From: Rhynchosporium graminicola
Taxonomy: Eukaryota > Ascomycota > Leotiomycetes > Helotiales > Ploettnerulaceae
Direction of reading: 5' to 3'
DNA length: 64,000 nt
NCBI GenBank assembly: GCA_900074885.1
Contig: FJUW01000046.1
Location: 597,645 to 661,644 of the forward strand
Shown in pieces: positions 47,401 through 59,346 of this stretch. The notes beneath the pieces are model-generated. The model saw only the letters and a program-made list of their open reading frames with translations, did no database searches and was not told the DNA's origin. Position 1 is the first letter of the stretch. Every line of letters begins with the position of its first letter. A program made the translations under genes and the position numbers.

Positions 47401-48188
47401 ATGTCATCAGCTGAACCGTACTCATCAAATGGAGAGCAAAGGAACGCATATGGGGGTGGGGACGGCGGAGGAGTCTCAGCAATTTCTTCCGCCACCCTGG
47501 AACTGAAGGAGCTCGCTGTTCTTACATCTCCAGATTTTTGATGATGCCCGTTTGTCTCCCCCAGAATGATGCTCTCCTGCGAGTTGGGTATGACATTTGC
47601 ATCTGAGGTACGCCCGTTCATCCTCGAAATCTGCCCAGCGTCATCCTCGTTCTCCCGAGATGGTAGAGGCTCATCCGGATCTGCTACTCTCTGACGCTTG
47701 TTTGGCTTCCATGCATTCACTGATACAGATCCGTTCACCCTCGAATGTCCCTCCCTTTCACGCTTGCGGCTTACAGATGGATCGAATCGAAGGGCAGAGT
47801 TTGGCGCAACAGAATCTTCCCTGCCGGAAATCGTAGCAGCCTGAATAAACCGGACTGTGGAAGCTGTCGCGAAGAGACTTCCTATGATCTCGCTCTGAGT
47901 AATATCGAATTGCTGGTCATCTTGAACCTTCTTGAGAGTGAGGGGCCTGACTTTCTTAGCACGGCGCAAAGAAAGATCAAAGATCGAGCGTAAGGAAACC
48001 TACTCTCCATAGTTTATCTGGTGTATTCTGGAAGCCTCCTCACAGAACTCTTCAACCGTATAATCCGGCGATGCGACGACTCGAAAGCAGCGGATTGGTT
48101 TGTCTGCCGCATCATATGCAGTTGGTCCGAAAAGCTGAACTCGAAGAGAATATCCCGCGGGCTGTGGAGGGCCCATTGGAGACGCCAT
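44430..48188 (-). CDS. Dnt1/Net1-like nucleolar protein
   Basis: Dnt1 and Net1 are nucleolar proteins that hold back Cdc14-type phosphatase and support rDNA silencing. Exons are 48,188-48,004, 47,946-46,055, 46,006-45,779 and 45,670-44,430, giving 1,181 aa; the introns are GT-AG (57, 48 and 108 bp). The family's N-terminal domain covers about residues 1-100: SLRVQLFGP, a degenerate ubiquitin-like fold, VEEFCEEASRIHQINYGEPL across the first intron, and a VRFIQAA strand. The middle is low-complexity with a Glu/Arg/Ala coiled coil near residues 430-530, then Pro/Ser-rich sequence. The last 400 residues alternate acidic Asp/Glu/Ser tracts with a basic end. It converges with the peroxidase gene, 378 bp away. 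Confidence 0.82.
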
Positions 48189-49134
48189 GTTGTTAGATCG
48201 AAGTTTTTGAGGAAGCGTAAGCGAGCTCTCAGGACCGAGGATACTGTAGCTATGTCGTGGAGGAAGTTTAAGAAACCATTGGGAAATGGGAGCGAGAGGC
48301 GCGTGGAGAGGTTACTGTTGAACTTTGACGCGCTGAATTTAGAGTTCAGGGACCCACTCGTTAAAGTAGCGGCCGCGACTATCGTCAGTTTCATTAGTGA
48401 ATTTATAATGAAGGATAGCAGAAGAGTTCATCTGTAGAGATGTGGTAGATTTATATATCTTCACGATTCAATTGAATATCCAACCCTGATGAGAGATGCT
48501 CCTCGACCATTCCCAGAAGTTTGCTTGTTTGCTTCTTTTGCGATGCTGTCTGATCTGATACAATCGATAGATTACCTGCAGGCGACTTATGATCCCTGAA
48601 TCATCGAATCCCAGCCCCTCGTTATTGACCCGTAAGTGCCGGGCGCGTTTGATTACCTAGATATTTGATCGTTATCAGCTTCACAGTCCAGATAACGATT
48701 TTGTACCAGGGAGCGTGAATAGTCTCACAACAAACATTCGATGTTTACTTTCGGAAGCGAGTGTATCTATCGGAGCCGAATACAGAGCAAATGGAAATAA
48801 TATTCTGTATTGCTTAATACCTAGCTTAGACAAGGGCAGAAGCAAATGTACAGCTAACATGCCGGCATTGGTTGGTAAATTGCATTTAGTCTATTGTAGC
48901 ACGTTCAACCATTCGTTGAAAGTTATTCAAGATACTGAACATCATGTCTCATTGATCGCTGACCAGGCCTATTATTGTAAGACCAGACGTACCAAAACAG
49001 CCGGCATTTCAAACCCCTCTCATACGACCTTCAACTCATGAATGAAAAACATCGTCACCCAGGCTTCCCATACCCCGTCCAGGCCAGGAAAAAGTTCCAA
49101 ACGCCATGCGAATTCTCCCAAAGCAGCAATCCCC
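48189..49134. other. Intergenic, 5' flank of the Dnt1-like gene
   Basis: Includes GCGGCCGC near 48,371. Short frames only and no supported gene. Confidence 0.5.
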
Positions 49135-49768
49135 TCAAAGATCCGTCCTTACATGTGGTCCATGCCCATTAACCCTCCAAGCACCAACCATCCAAGACCC
49201 TATTACGAGTACCATCCCTAGCCCAGAAAACACTACCAAACCCAAGGACAGGACGACCCACTTCCTCAATTTCAAAGCATCCTCAAACTCCGCCCTCATC
49301 ATCTTCTTCTGCTTCGTGTGCCAATGCCAAGGCTCATCGACCTCCCCGCTCCTCCGTCCCGGACTCGGACTCGGACTACTATGTCCACTCGCAGACCTGT
49401 CCCTCTTCTCGCCAGCTTTCACTTCCAGATTCGGCGAGCGCACATACGCATACGGCCCAGCATCAACCTCTCTGAACACTAATCCATGGAGAAGACTGCG
49501 AACACGTCCGAGTAGGGTGGTGGGCTGGCTCCGCGAGGGAGATTTTGAAAGTGATTTTGTGCGGAGATGGTAATTGTGTGAGTCGACGAGGGCAAGGGAG
49601 AGGAGGAATGAGAGGAAGGTTATGGGTGTGATGAGGAGCTGAGTGATTATAATATTAGCTTTCCCCATTTAGACTTTTATAGATTGCCGGACGTACTCTG
49701 CTCACAGCGCTTTCTTTTGGAGCTTCTGGTGATAGAGGGGCACGGATTTGTGGCGCCGGAGACTCCAT
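49135..49768 (-). CDS. Small two-TM membrane protein, function unknown
   Basis: Two exons, 49,768-49,697 and 49,638-49,135, joined over a 58 bp GT-AG intron, give 191 aa. The intron choice replaces a weak ATG at 49,668 with a longer N terminus beginning MESPAPQIRAPLSPEAP. A first membrane segment starts right after the splice (LLITPITFLSFLLSLALV). A basic, Ser-rich middle follows (RRSGEV, DEPWHWHTKQKKMMRAEFEDALK), then a second segment near residues 155-180 (WVVLSLGLVVFSGLGMVLVI). I do not recognise a named family. The conserved-looking HWHTKQKKM stretch before the second segment suggests a real protein. Confidence 0.72.
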
Positions 49769-50421
49769 TGTGCGGATATTTGTAGATGGGCTGTATCTGT
49801 GTCGACAGAAGAAACCTCAAATGATGTTCGTCATTGTAATATGAAGAGATGGATATCTCTCTTGGATGACCATGTCTAATATTAATGAATTTGAGAAATG
49901 CTGAGCACGCGAGGCTGTGCTGTTTTTCATCGGTGGAGTCGGCATGCCAAGATGAGACGTCATGGGCACGGCTGAGCAGTGTGTAGATCTCCCGTCTAAA
50001 TGTCCGTATTGCTCTGCGGACTTACAAGGCTCATTCATGTATTGGATATTGCTGAATACGCAAGTTCATTTGGGATTGGCTGAATCATGCGTTTTAACAT
50101 TTCAATTCAATATTTCATTGCACTTGTTCTGTTCTACCTCGTCTAATTGTAGGCTAAGAAGCAGATTACCTTGCAGATTGCGAATAAACGATTTCTAATC
50201 TTATATATTCATTCTCCATGCGCAGCATGGTGAAGAATAATTACATTGAAGAATTTGTTGGGGACTTTTCTCACAGTTACAGCAATGAACGCTGGAAGGT
50301 TATAGGCAACTCATACTCCAACAATCCATGGCCTCCCTCTAAGTCCCAAACAAGCCGAAAGAAAATATATACACAAATAAGCGAATGTCCGGAATCACTG
50401 CCACTCTTCATTTATCTTTCC
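49769..50421. other. Intergenic
   Basis: Lies between two minus-strand genes. Short frames only. Confidence 0.5.
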
Positions 50422-52118
50422 TCAGAATGGCTGACTCTGGACATCATGCAGCAGTTTCTGGAATGTTTGGCTGTTCATGTTGCCTGGTCCTTCTCCACTC
50501 ACTCTGCGCTCCAGCCCTGCCGCTGGAATTCTCAGTCCATTGGAAGTCTCGATCGTTGGTGGATCTCTCGGATTCGAAGGGTCGTAATTCCTTTCGTTAG
50601 GATCTGAATATTGTTCTGGATATCTCGACCGCATTTGATCGACCTCTCGGTCTAGGGAGTCCACGTCCCTCGTTCGAACAGTGCGTGTCGAATCGCCCGG
50701 ATAAGCAGGTGTCAAGGTTGCAACGCTCCATTCGGATTGACGATCGGCGTATTTCCCTTTCATAGACGAGTCCATTGCTTCGTTATTCCTCATTCCATTC
50801 CCGGGAATCGCTGGGGGTTCTGGGCGTAGTGTCGCCCCAGAGAAAGGATCACTGGTTTCATTGTAACCACCAGCGGAATACTCCGAATTCCTGTAGTCAT
50901 TCCTCTCCTCATTCAGCCATCGGGGAGATGGCAATGGGGACTGAAAAGGATTCTCTAGCCCTGCCGCTGTAGTGGGCCTCATTATCGGAATGATGCCTGT
51001 GCTACTATCCGGAGCAGCGAAGCCATTAGGGCCTCGCATCTCGACGAAACTCCTGTCTGCTTCCGGGGCTCTTGCACCTCCAGACATGTTCATACCTTTC
51101 TCTTCGTCCTGTGGTCTTGCCTCAGACGAGGTTTCCTTATTCTCGCTCGCCTCGGCTTTTTTTGCCGCTCGCCATCGCATAACAATGACCGAGACCACAA
51201 CGATAAGCGTCATGATGACAACCCCTCCAATAGCAGCACTTGCTATGGTTACAGCTGACAGAGGAGGCGCAGATGCGACAGCAGGTTGTCGCACAGCAGC
51301 TTCTGCGATGAGCGCTGCCTCAACACCGGGTCTGGCTTCACCAAAAGGAGCTCCTGCCGGTCCTGTAGGTCGGGCTAGCTCCTCTTCTCTTTGGGTTTGA
51401 TGAGGTGAGAATGGTATAGGTGGAAGATTCGGAGCAGGAGGCGTCGTCGCAGCAGAAGATACACTAGTGGATGAGGACTGCAATGGAGGTGATGTCTGAA
51501 TTTGTGTAGCCGTTACTGTTTGAACGGATATCAATGTTGTAATTTGCAAAGGGACCGAAGTTTGTGGCGTTTGAGCCGCCGGCGCATTCGGCATTGTGCC
51601 CATTGTGCCCGATGCCTCTGGGAATAAATTTCCAACACCCAGAGCCAGAATCTTGGATGGTGTGTTACAACAATCGGCTCCTTTCCCCTCGTCGCAGCAG
51701 AACTTTCCTGCTTTAGGGTCACCGCAAGACACGACGGCTGATTGTTGGGTCTTGTTGGCTTAAGAAAAAAAAACGTAAGCTTGGTTCACCAATCGTTGAG
51801 TGGAAGATACTCACTTCCTGTGCAGAAAGTAGGACAACTGGGACCAAAGGCAGGATCCAGACATGATCCACGGAATGTTTGTGGAGGTGAAGATGCTTTA
51901 TTGACGCAAAGACCGTTCGTTGAGCATGTTTGGCTCGGTGAACAGCACACTCTACTCAAACTGCTACTACTGCGAAAACATGGTATATCGCCCTCAGCTT
52001 TCGATCCATCTGGATTGAAGCATGGCACTGTGTCTGCCGATAAAGCAAGCCTAGGCCATGCTAAGGCTACTATTACAATAGGTACTCGAAAAAACATTAG
52101 AATTGTATCCAGTAACAA
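50422..52118 (-). CDS. Cys-rich single-pass plasma-membrane protein
   Basis: Two exons, 52,118-51,815 and 51,758-50,422, with a 56 bp GT-AG intron give 546 aa. An N-terminal signal peptide (about residues 1-27) precedes a Cys-rich ectodomain with CFNPDGS, VCCSPSQTCSTNGLC, RGSCLDP, CPTFC and FCCDEGKGADCC. A Thr/Ser/Pro-rich stalk follows, then a Glu/Ala/Pro-rich part. One membrane segment lies near residues 285-310 (IGGVVIMTLIVVVSVIVMRW). The cytoplasmic tail is long, polar and disordered. This layout is common in Pezizomycotina surface proteins, some of which resemble wall-stress sensors. A sensor role is inferred, not shown. Confidence 0.85.
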
Positions 52119-53504
52119 ATAATGACATCAATTGATTTTCGAAATCAGCTGGTAGAAGAAAATATGAAGAAATGTCGCTGATGAACAGATCAGCGCTGGG
52201 GAAAGAGCAGATGCTTTACAAACATACTAGATCCGATCGCTACAAGTGTTCTCCGTCGCCAACAATGAGACAAATTTCCATCCCATCTCTAAGACGCCGC
52301 GTCTTCGAGGTAAGGCATGTTTGGAATTTCAGGCACTAGCGCGATTCTAAGCATTCTGCTATGACTTGAGGAACTTGGATTTGTTCAAATCCTTGATACC
52401 ATATGCATGGGAAGAGCCGAAGACCTGCTCATGAGGTTCCACCAGGAGGCAAACTGCGACCTCTCGCTCTGACATCGGAATGATAAGATCAGGCGAAACA
52501 AAACAACGCTCATAGCTTAGTGTTTCGAACAAACTGCGAAACCGCGTGATGCGACAACGAATAAAAGAGACGAATAAGAGACCGGGCATAATTTGGTCGT
52601 TGTCTTCTGCATTCAATTGCACCGCATTTGAGCTGCATCTGTAAATCAAGCGAGAAACCATTTCGAAGCAGGTGTAGAACTTCGAGTTTCGGGATCTTGC
52701 GTACCGCCTTCTTTAAACGCGGATGGCATTGAAAATCATCGGGTAATCGCAAGGCCACGATCTCTTCGTTTGCTGTGGCTAGATAGATGCACCTGATCGC
52801 GATGCAGCTTCAATAATCAATCCAATATGACTCTATGGACTTGGAGGCTATGTGGTAAGAGGCAAACTTTCTCAAGAGGCATGTGCGCTTGAAGAGGTGT
52901 TCACCGGGAGTTTCACCCAGTAGGGCGAGCTCGGACTCACTTGAGCGTAATCCATGAAATTAACAACACAACGCATTCTCGAAGCCTCAATTTTGGTCTG
53001 GGACGTTGAGAAAGTACAGCACCTGGATCATTATCCTACCATCGCCGTGGCGTCACTCGTAGGCGCGCGTTTCGGGCTCATCCTCGCCTTGTTCCGGGCG
53101 TTGGATTGACTCGACCTGTTCACACAGTCAGGGAACTGGCTATTATGTTATCCACGGCGAGTCCCAATATTCAAGTGGTAGGGCGACGCTTATAACGATT
53201 TCCAGCATTTCAGAGGTTTAAGTCCCACATATCACGTGACTTTACCAGAATCTGGGAATCTTTCGAATCTTGACAGACCATCACAAAATGGGCATTCTTA
53301 GGGTCTTTATAGCATGATTAAGTCACGTCTTCTAAAGTATTTGAGCTTTCTAAGACATGGGGAAGCGCTCTGAGTGCACGTGACTATTCTGCAGCATTTG
53401 CCAAGATCAACCCCCGTTTCGGCAGAACTTTAGAACAAATGCAATTCATTAGACATTAACGCACGATTCTCAGCCTATTTCGAACAAATCTCTCTTCTTC
53501 AAAA
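52119..53504. other. Intergenic with a possible gene relic
   Basis: Apart from the fragment at 52,362-52,808, no gene is supported. A TATCACGTGACTTT box at about 53,230-53,243 and other CACGTG/CACGTGA sites occur near 53,380. Confidence 0.45.
52362..52808 (-). pseudogene. Unassigned protein fragment
   Basis: The minus strand has a protein-like stretch (IVALRLPDDFQCHPRLKK, KIPKLEVLHLL) near 52,660-52,780. A second one in another frame (SPDLIIPMSEREVAVCLL, GSSHAYGIKDLNKS) lies near 52,362-52,500. They could be the tail of a small fungal hypothetical protein broken by a frameshift, or chance. No start region or domain is visible. Confidence 0.3.
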
Positions 53505-54168
53505 TTACTCGCGGGAGGCCTCGGAAGAAGGCGCTGGTGATGTCCGTACTTCGAGTATGCCGGTGCGCAAATAGTCCACCGAGATCAAAGGAGGTTCCAA
53601 AGCAAGCACCTCCTCGACTTCGATCCTCACAGCTTCCATCCCTCCGAGCATGTCATACATCTTCTCCTTTAGCAATCGATTGTAATGCACATGATGAACG
53701 AGATCTTGGCGAAGATCGGCGATCACTTTCTTTTGACGTTCACGAAATGCTGCTTGAGCTTGTCGATTCTTCTTTCGCCTGCGATCCTTTGAAACGCCAT
53801 CGACAGCAGCACTTATAGCAAATCAGCCATTGTTTAGATCATACATGATATGACGTCTTACCTTTCTGCTTTCATGGCATACTCGCTTGGATGAGATGTC
53901 CTCGCTAATTTGGTACGTGGTACGGCGCTCCCAATAATGGGGGTGCTTGGAGAGCTCTGTATAGGACTGGGCCACTGGCTTTCGTCCAAAGACTGTGGCT
54001 TCATGCTTATCAGTGATGAAGAATATATGAAATCAAAGGAAAGCTCACCGTGTATACTTGTTCGTACATAGCGGGTCGCATGTCCTCAAAGTGAAGAGGC
54101 AGTGACATACCAGGAAAGTCCGTCATCATCTGCTCGAAGTGCAGCTCGTTATTTTGATCGTAGTCCAT
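53505..54168 (-). CDS. Small bZIP transcription factor, AP-1-like basic region
   Basis: Three exons, 54,168-54,049, 53,998-53,862 and 53,811-53,505, with two 50 bp GT-AG introns give 187 aa. The start ATG is MDYDQNNELHFEQ. An upstream frame extension has no ATG. The basic region KDRRRKKNRQAQAAFRERQK fits the NxxAQxxFR signature of Yap1/Pap1-type bZIPs, which bind TTAC-type sites. Heptad positions after it carry Val, Leu, Val, Leu and Met, so the zipper is short and non-ideal. The C terminus is acidic with VEEVLALEPPLISVDYL. The cysteine-rich redox domains of full Yap1 are absent, so it may act in a dimer or a specialised pathway. Confidence 0.88.
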
Positions 54169-57100
54169 ATCTTTCTTGATCTTGTATCGCAAACTTGATA
54201 TTTAATATTCGCCACATCTGGGACCTTGATATATTTATCAAGAAATGTCACACCCAGACTGCGAAAGCCATAAGCACACATTGAATCCCGGCATACTATT
54301 TGACTGCTCTAATGTTCCGATAGAGCGAGATAAGTGCAGATCACATGTAGCTAGGCTTTCGTCGGAGCCTTGTACATCCAAGGGCTCAAGGCAGGTCAAA
54401 ATATACCGACAACACGATGGAAAATTCCCAGCTGAGGCGCAATGAGGTCAATGGACTGGCGATCAACGTGTCAAAAGATGACAAAGCTCACTTAGATTTA
54501 TGCTGGAAAATTGCGCCAAAGAGCCCAATTTGTATGGAGCCTGTTTGATAGGTAATCATGGCGGGATACCGAACCGGAGGTTCATCCGAGAAGGTCGCCC
54601 ATATGCAGGTCTGATGAATAAGATAGCCTTTCAGATCGCGGCAATGACGGCAAAGGAACATGTTGATGCATTTCCGAGTCGGTTTCGCTATGCGGTTATT
54701 AACAACCCCGATCTTTCAAAAAAATATGCCAATTGCCATTATCTTTCCTTCGTGCCTGGTAATCTGGTACAAAAATACCGGTTGTTGCCCTGATCAGGTC
54801 ATCAAGAATTAATTACTGCTTTTTTCGGTTTTTTTTACAGGCTACCAATCAAAGCCCTCGCTCCATGCACAGGATTTCCTTCTGTTGTTTGACTGCCGCA
54901 GCTCCACGTTTTTAGACTTAGCGAGCTTGGGGAAACAAATTGCGAAGCGTTCCGTGCTGATATTGCTGAGATCTACAAATCGTTCCATCGATATGTGGAA
55001 GCTCGGCGTGTTTTTTAGATGTCAAGAGTGCATTTCCAGAGCGTCGTGGAAGGAGCCGATTAGGTGTAACCTCAGCAAGTCATCTCATCGAATGCCATGT
55101 ACATTCAGCCGGGTCTGACTTCATGATTTAAGGAACCGAAAGGCACGTGCAGAATTCATACGTTGCAGGACTGAATTTTGCGTTTCGTTTATTAGTTGAT
55201 CTATGCCAATTCGTAACCCACATTGACAGCTGGGACGCAGTCCAGTGACTTCAGGGTGTCTTCTTTAATGTTTCTTTGAACAAAACTTTCATCTAATGCC
55301 TTCAGTACTGCGGCAGTTTAAAGAAATAGACTGAAAACGTTGAAAACATTTATTCATATTCTAGCACTGCAACTTCGCACGTCTGTAAGAATTCCTTTCT
55401 TAAGGGAAACAACCCACGTAGATTCACACATGGCATGGCGGCTTGTCACCACAGCGCCTATAATACTACCAAGACAGAAAGAAAGTCCCTGCATACCCTC
55501 CGGCTGCAGATTAGCGAGGCTTCATCGTGGTAGAAGAGTCATCAGGTACCAGATTATAGTTTGGGATAGCATCGGAGTGGAAAGCGATCACTCTTCCCCT
55601 TCAGGGTTTGTCGAAGATACCGGCCAACCCAATGATGAAGGCGTGAGATCTGAGCATTCCCACGCACGCCTTGCTAGCTACAGAGACAAGATGAGTGATG
55701 GGTGGTTGTACCGAGGATATCGAAGCATGGAATGCTGTAGCCGCTAAGATCTTCCAAAATCCGCAAGGGATGTTACCGTGATGCCGGGTCAAAACGTGGC
55801 GGATAAGTGCCTAACATCTCTACTTGACACGGGTATTAAGACCACGGTACATTTAGGGAGCTAGATGTAGCTCGAGATCAGGTAACAAAGACTTGATGCC
55901 TTCTTAGACGAATGTTGATCCATGATCTATCGGCATCCGTCTCCATTTGTCACAGACATGAACATCGAGACTCAAAGATACCTCTCGTACTTTGATTCTC
56001 TCTTATACCAGAAGGCAAGTCGACTGTTGTAAATTCAGAGCGTCAAGCCGAATCGTTACAACACTGCCGCAGACCCCTGTACGAGATGCGAACGAAATGA
56101 GGAGTTGGCATGTCACGCAACCACGACTGGGCTTGAGTCCATGAAATGCCTTAGTCGATGATTTTGGTACTTTGACTGTCACTGATGCAAAGAACTCTCG
56201 TTGTTATATTGCTTACTATAAGCTTTCCCTATACAAGTCAGCAGAAGTGATCATTGTTCCGCCCTGAACCCAAAGTCTCCTTACTACCCGTCTTTCGCGC
56301 ATCTCATCCGAACAACGCGATGCTCTAATCTCAGTCCCAGAATCAATCTAGCCTCGCTTGTAAAACTTTTCTATCGCAGATATCTGAGTGCAGCGAACCA
56401 TCCTCCTTACCTAAAAAAAAAGTATCTCCCGTTGGTTATACCAGAGACTGGTCTACTTCACGTAACATTATCAATGGCTTTAATAAGACAAACGATCATG
56501 CAAAGGCAGTTTAGGACCAGATTAACTTTCATGAGCCTAAACAGTTTAATCTTGGATTCGCGAATAAGGATGTCTGGATCAGATGTCAGTCGAACCTCGT
56601 GAAGGGACCTCTACCTACTACTCCAATCTGCCCAAAATTTGAGTGAAGAGGACATGAAAGAGGCAGATGGTTTGACAGATCAGCGGGCCCTGTTACAGTA
56701 CCACGGGATCCACTGAGACTGACTTCGAAGGATCTGCAGGGACCTGGTGGCATGCTCAGATTACAACGTTGGCAGAAGACGGCGAAAGGGTAATGATACG
56801 GTTGGATGGCATGGTTTTCCAACTCAAGGATTTGCTGCATTCTGCGGGCGGAGGAAAGAGTTCGAAAAGCATCGCTAGTTGAGTATCGATCATGAAAGGG
56901 CTCAGTGCACCGATATGCGTATCCCTGAAGCTTCCGTGGGCACGACTTCCCTCTCTCGCTTGTCTCTATTGACATTGAGTTCTGTCTCGGTACTCTTGAC
57001 TCATCGATAAAGCCATTCATGGCGTAAACATCCACTCTCATGTTCTTCGCACTCGTGATTTTATGTCGCCTAACGACTCATACCCTATTCATGTGCAAAG

Positions 57101-58483
57101 CAGGAGTGAAGAAAGGAGTTGCATTGGCTTAGTCACGTGATCTCGACGTCTCCTCGTTCGAGTCACTTTCTCATGGACTCCGCCCGAAAAGATGATTCTC
57201 CTTCTTGAAGAAGGGAATTGAAGTTGCAGGAGATTAGATTGTAATGATCGAGCTAGAGGCTGGCCAGATCAGTCAATTCGGCAAACAGTGGCTCATTTGG
57301 GCAGCTCGAGCACATCAGAGTCACGAACTACCTCGGAATTTCAGTTGAAGTTTGACATGATACTCACGGGAATCGTACAAACTCTGAGGCAAGGAACAAC
57401 AACATCAAGTTAGGTAACTGCTCTGGGGTTTCTTCAGATTGTGGGTAAGGTGGTGGTTAGGTACCTCTCAACTGCGCCAAATCTAGCCACGTGATTTCAA
57501 CCTTGATAGCTAGACCCGGCTCGCTCGGTCCTCATGTGTTTTCGCGGGGAAATCTACTCCGTAATGGCGAAGTCTAATGTTGGCTTTCGATCGCGTGACA
57601 TAATAAATGGGTCGGGGGGATAAGTGAATGATGGAGAGATAGATATGAGTAAGTATATAATCCCTCCCTAATTGTTTAGAAGAGTGAGATTACAAAACAT
57701 ACATGAAGTAGTAGTTGATTCTAGAACGGTGGCATAGACCGTGAGATACAAGGACTTCAGTCACTCTTGGTTAAATTACAGCGAGCAGGGTTGTTTTCGT
57801 CCCGCATGCATGCCTTGGGAGGATTTTCGATCCACTTCCCGCTGGCAAAGTGCGCCATCGTACTGGGGACGACCGATTCCATTGCATTGGGTCCCAGTCC
57901 ATCCCACCCTAACCACTCCCATATTCACTCCTCGAACTCCGACTTCACTTTCGTTCTCATACTGCCATCTTCCCCGATCCGCCTAGTCATTCCATCGATA
58001 CTGATTACACTCGTTCAACAGCATCTCCAGTTGTCCCCAGTATACTCTCTTCACTCCCCCAGAACACGAACGATATTAGGAACGGAATAATTGTTCACTA
58101 ACCCAAAACCGGAGATTGGAACAGAACAAGAACGACATCCCTGGTCTTACTAGGCATACCAGTTGTTCTTCTTCGAAACGAAACGCGCGACGTGGATAAT
58201 CTAGATAGACAGATCTGAATCGAAGAGGGACAAGGAATGATCGCGACGCACTTCTCAGACTCGAATTCCGCGACTTTGATTGAAGGATTGATTTTGTTGA
58301 AGCAATTCGTGCTGTTCTCCTTTCGCTGGCTTCAATCGGACGACCTAAGTGCTGAGGCGCAGAAAGATACAGTTTGGAACAAGGACAGCGACGCCGAGAG
58401 ACACGATTGGAATTCGTCGACATTGCGTACCAGAGAAGATTTTTAAACCCTGATTCTGTAGAACAGGTTACCAACACGTCAAA
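54169..58483. other. Gene-poor interval, 4.3 kb
   Basis: Frames of up to 151 aa occur but none has a domain, signal peptide or splice-consistent extension. A Cys-containing fragment (DPCTRCERNEELACH) can be read on + near 56,065-56,115, and a second unassigned frame lies at 54,500-54,793. The last ~400 bp are the 5' flank of the next gene. Confidence 0.45.
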
Positions 58484-59346
58484 ATGCAACCACCAACGCT
58501 GCTCATTATTTTCTCCGTCTTCTCAATCATATCATCAACAGCCGCACAAACGAACGCGGCTCCAGCAGCTGCAGCCCCCTCACCAGACGGGCTCATCGTT
58601 CCCTTCAAGTCAGGCCTACCCGTCTGCGCCTCGAAATGCGGACCTCTCTTCGACGTACAAGGGAAATGCTCTCCGCCGTTTATCGCCGCCGTCGACAATG
58701 AATGCTTCTGTACCGATTCGCGACTTACACCTTTGGACAACGATAACGGCGTATCTCTCGTTTGCGGAGCAGAAAGCTGTCAAGATCCTACACAACAGCA
58801 AGCTGTCAAGACATGGTATGATGGTCTCTGCAAGAAGAAACAAGCCGGGCCACCACAAGTCGTGACGAGTACGGCTTCGGATGGTGCGACTACAATACAA
58901 ACGAATGCAAGTAAACCAAAGCCTGCTACAGGAGGAGCGGCACAACCCAGCTGGTACGTTATCCTTCAAAACTCCTCCCAATTTGACACTCAAATCTAAC
59001 AACAAATTACAGGATGTCCTCCCACTACAAGTGGGTGATTATGATCGTGATAATATTCTGCGCCATTGTATTCGGCTGGATCGGAGCCTGTATCTTCCGC
59101 CGCAGATATCTTCGCAAGAAGGAGAAAGAGATCGAGATGGCGCCGCCAATAGCTTGGGGACCTCATCAAATGCAAGGCGCAACTGGCGGATACGCCTACG
59201 GCGATGGGGTCATGGATGCGAACAAAGGTGGACCTAGAGGTGCGGGCGGACATGCAAAGGAATATGCCGCGGCTGCGGTTACGCCTGCTGATGGCAGAAA
59301 AGCAGAGAGGGGAAGTAAGTGGTTGCGTAAAAAGACTAGGACGTGA
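58484..59346 (+). CDS. Cys-rich single-pass membrane protein (CFEM-like ectodomain)
   Basis: Two exons, 58,484-58,953 and 59,013-59,346, with a 59 bp GT-AG intron give 267 aa. A signal peptide covers about residues 1-21. An ectodomain with about eight Cys follows (VCASKCGPLFDVQGKC, CFC, VCGAESC, LCKKK). The spacing recalls CFEM-like domains but it is not a textbook match. A Ser/Thr/Pro linker follows. The intron splits the codon for the Trp just before the membrane segment (WVIMIVIIFCAIVFGWIGAC), after which a basic RRRYLRKKEKE sets the inside-facing end. The tail is Gly/Ala-rich. A cell-surface role is likely; CFEM proteins in other fungi bind haem or act in adhesion. Confidence 0.82.

Noticed and set aside
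48021..48437. 138 aa frame on + at the 5' end of the Dnt1-like gene
   Set aside because: Overlaps the first exon on the opposite strand and shows no domain.
53160..53230. tRNA-like stretch with a D-arm-like GTGGTAGGGCG and a T-arm-like GGTTTAAGTCC
   Set aside because: The anticodon and acceptor stems do not pair.
54500..54793. 97 aa frame on +
   Set aside because: No recognisable motif, no signal peptide and no splice partners; may be chance.
56065..56115. Cys-containing fragment resembling a zinc cluster
   Set aside because: Spacing does not fit the Zn2Cys6 pattern and no flanking coding sequence continues it.
56586..57041. 151 aa frame on -
   Set aside because: No domain on this strand, and the other strand gives similar-quality fragments broken by stops.
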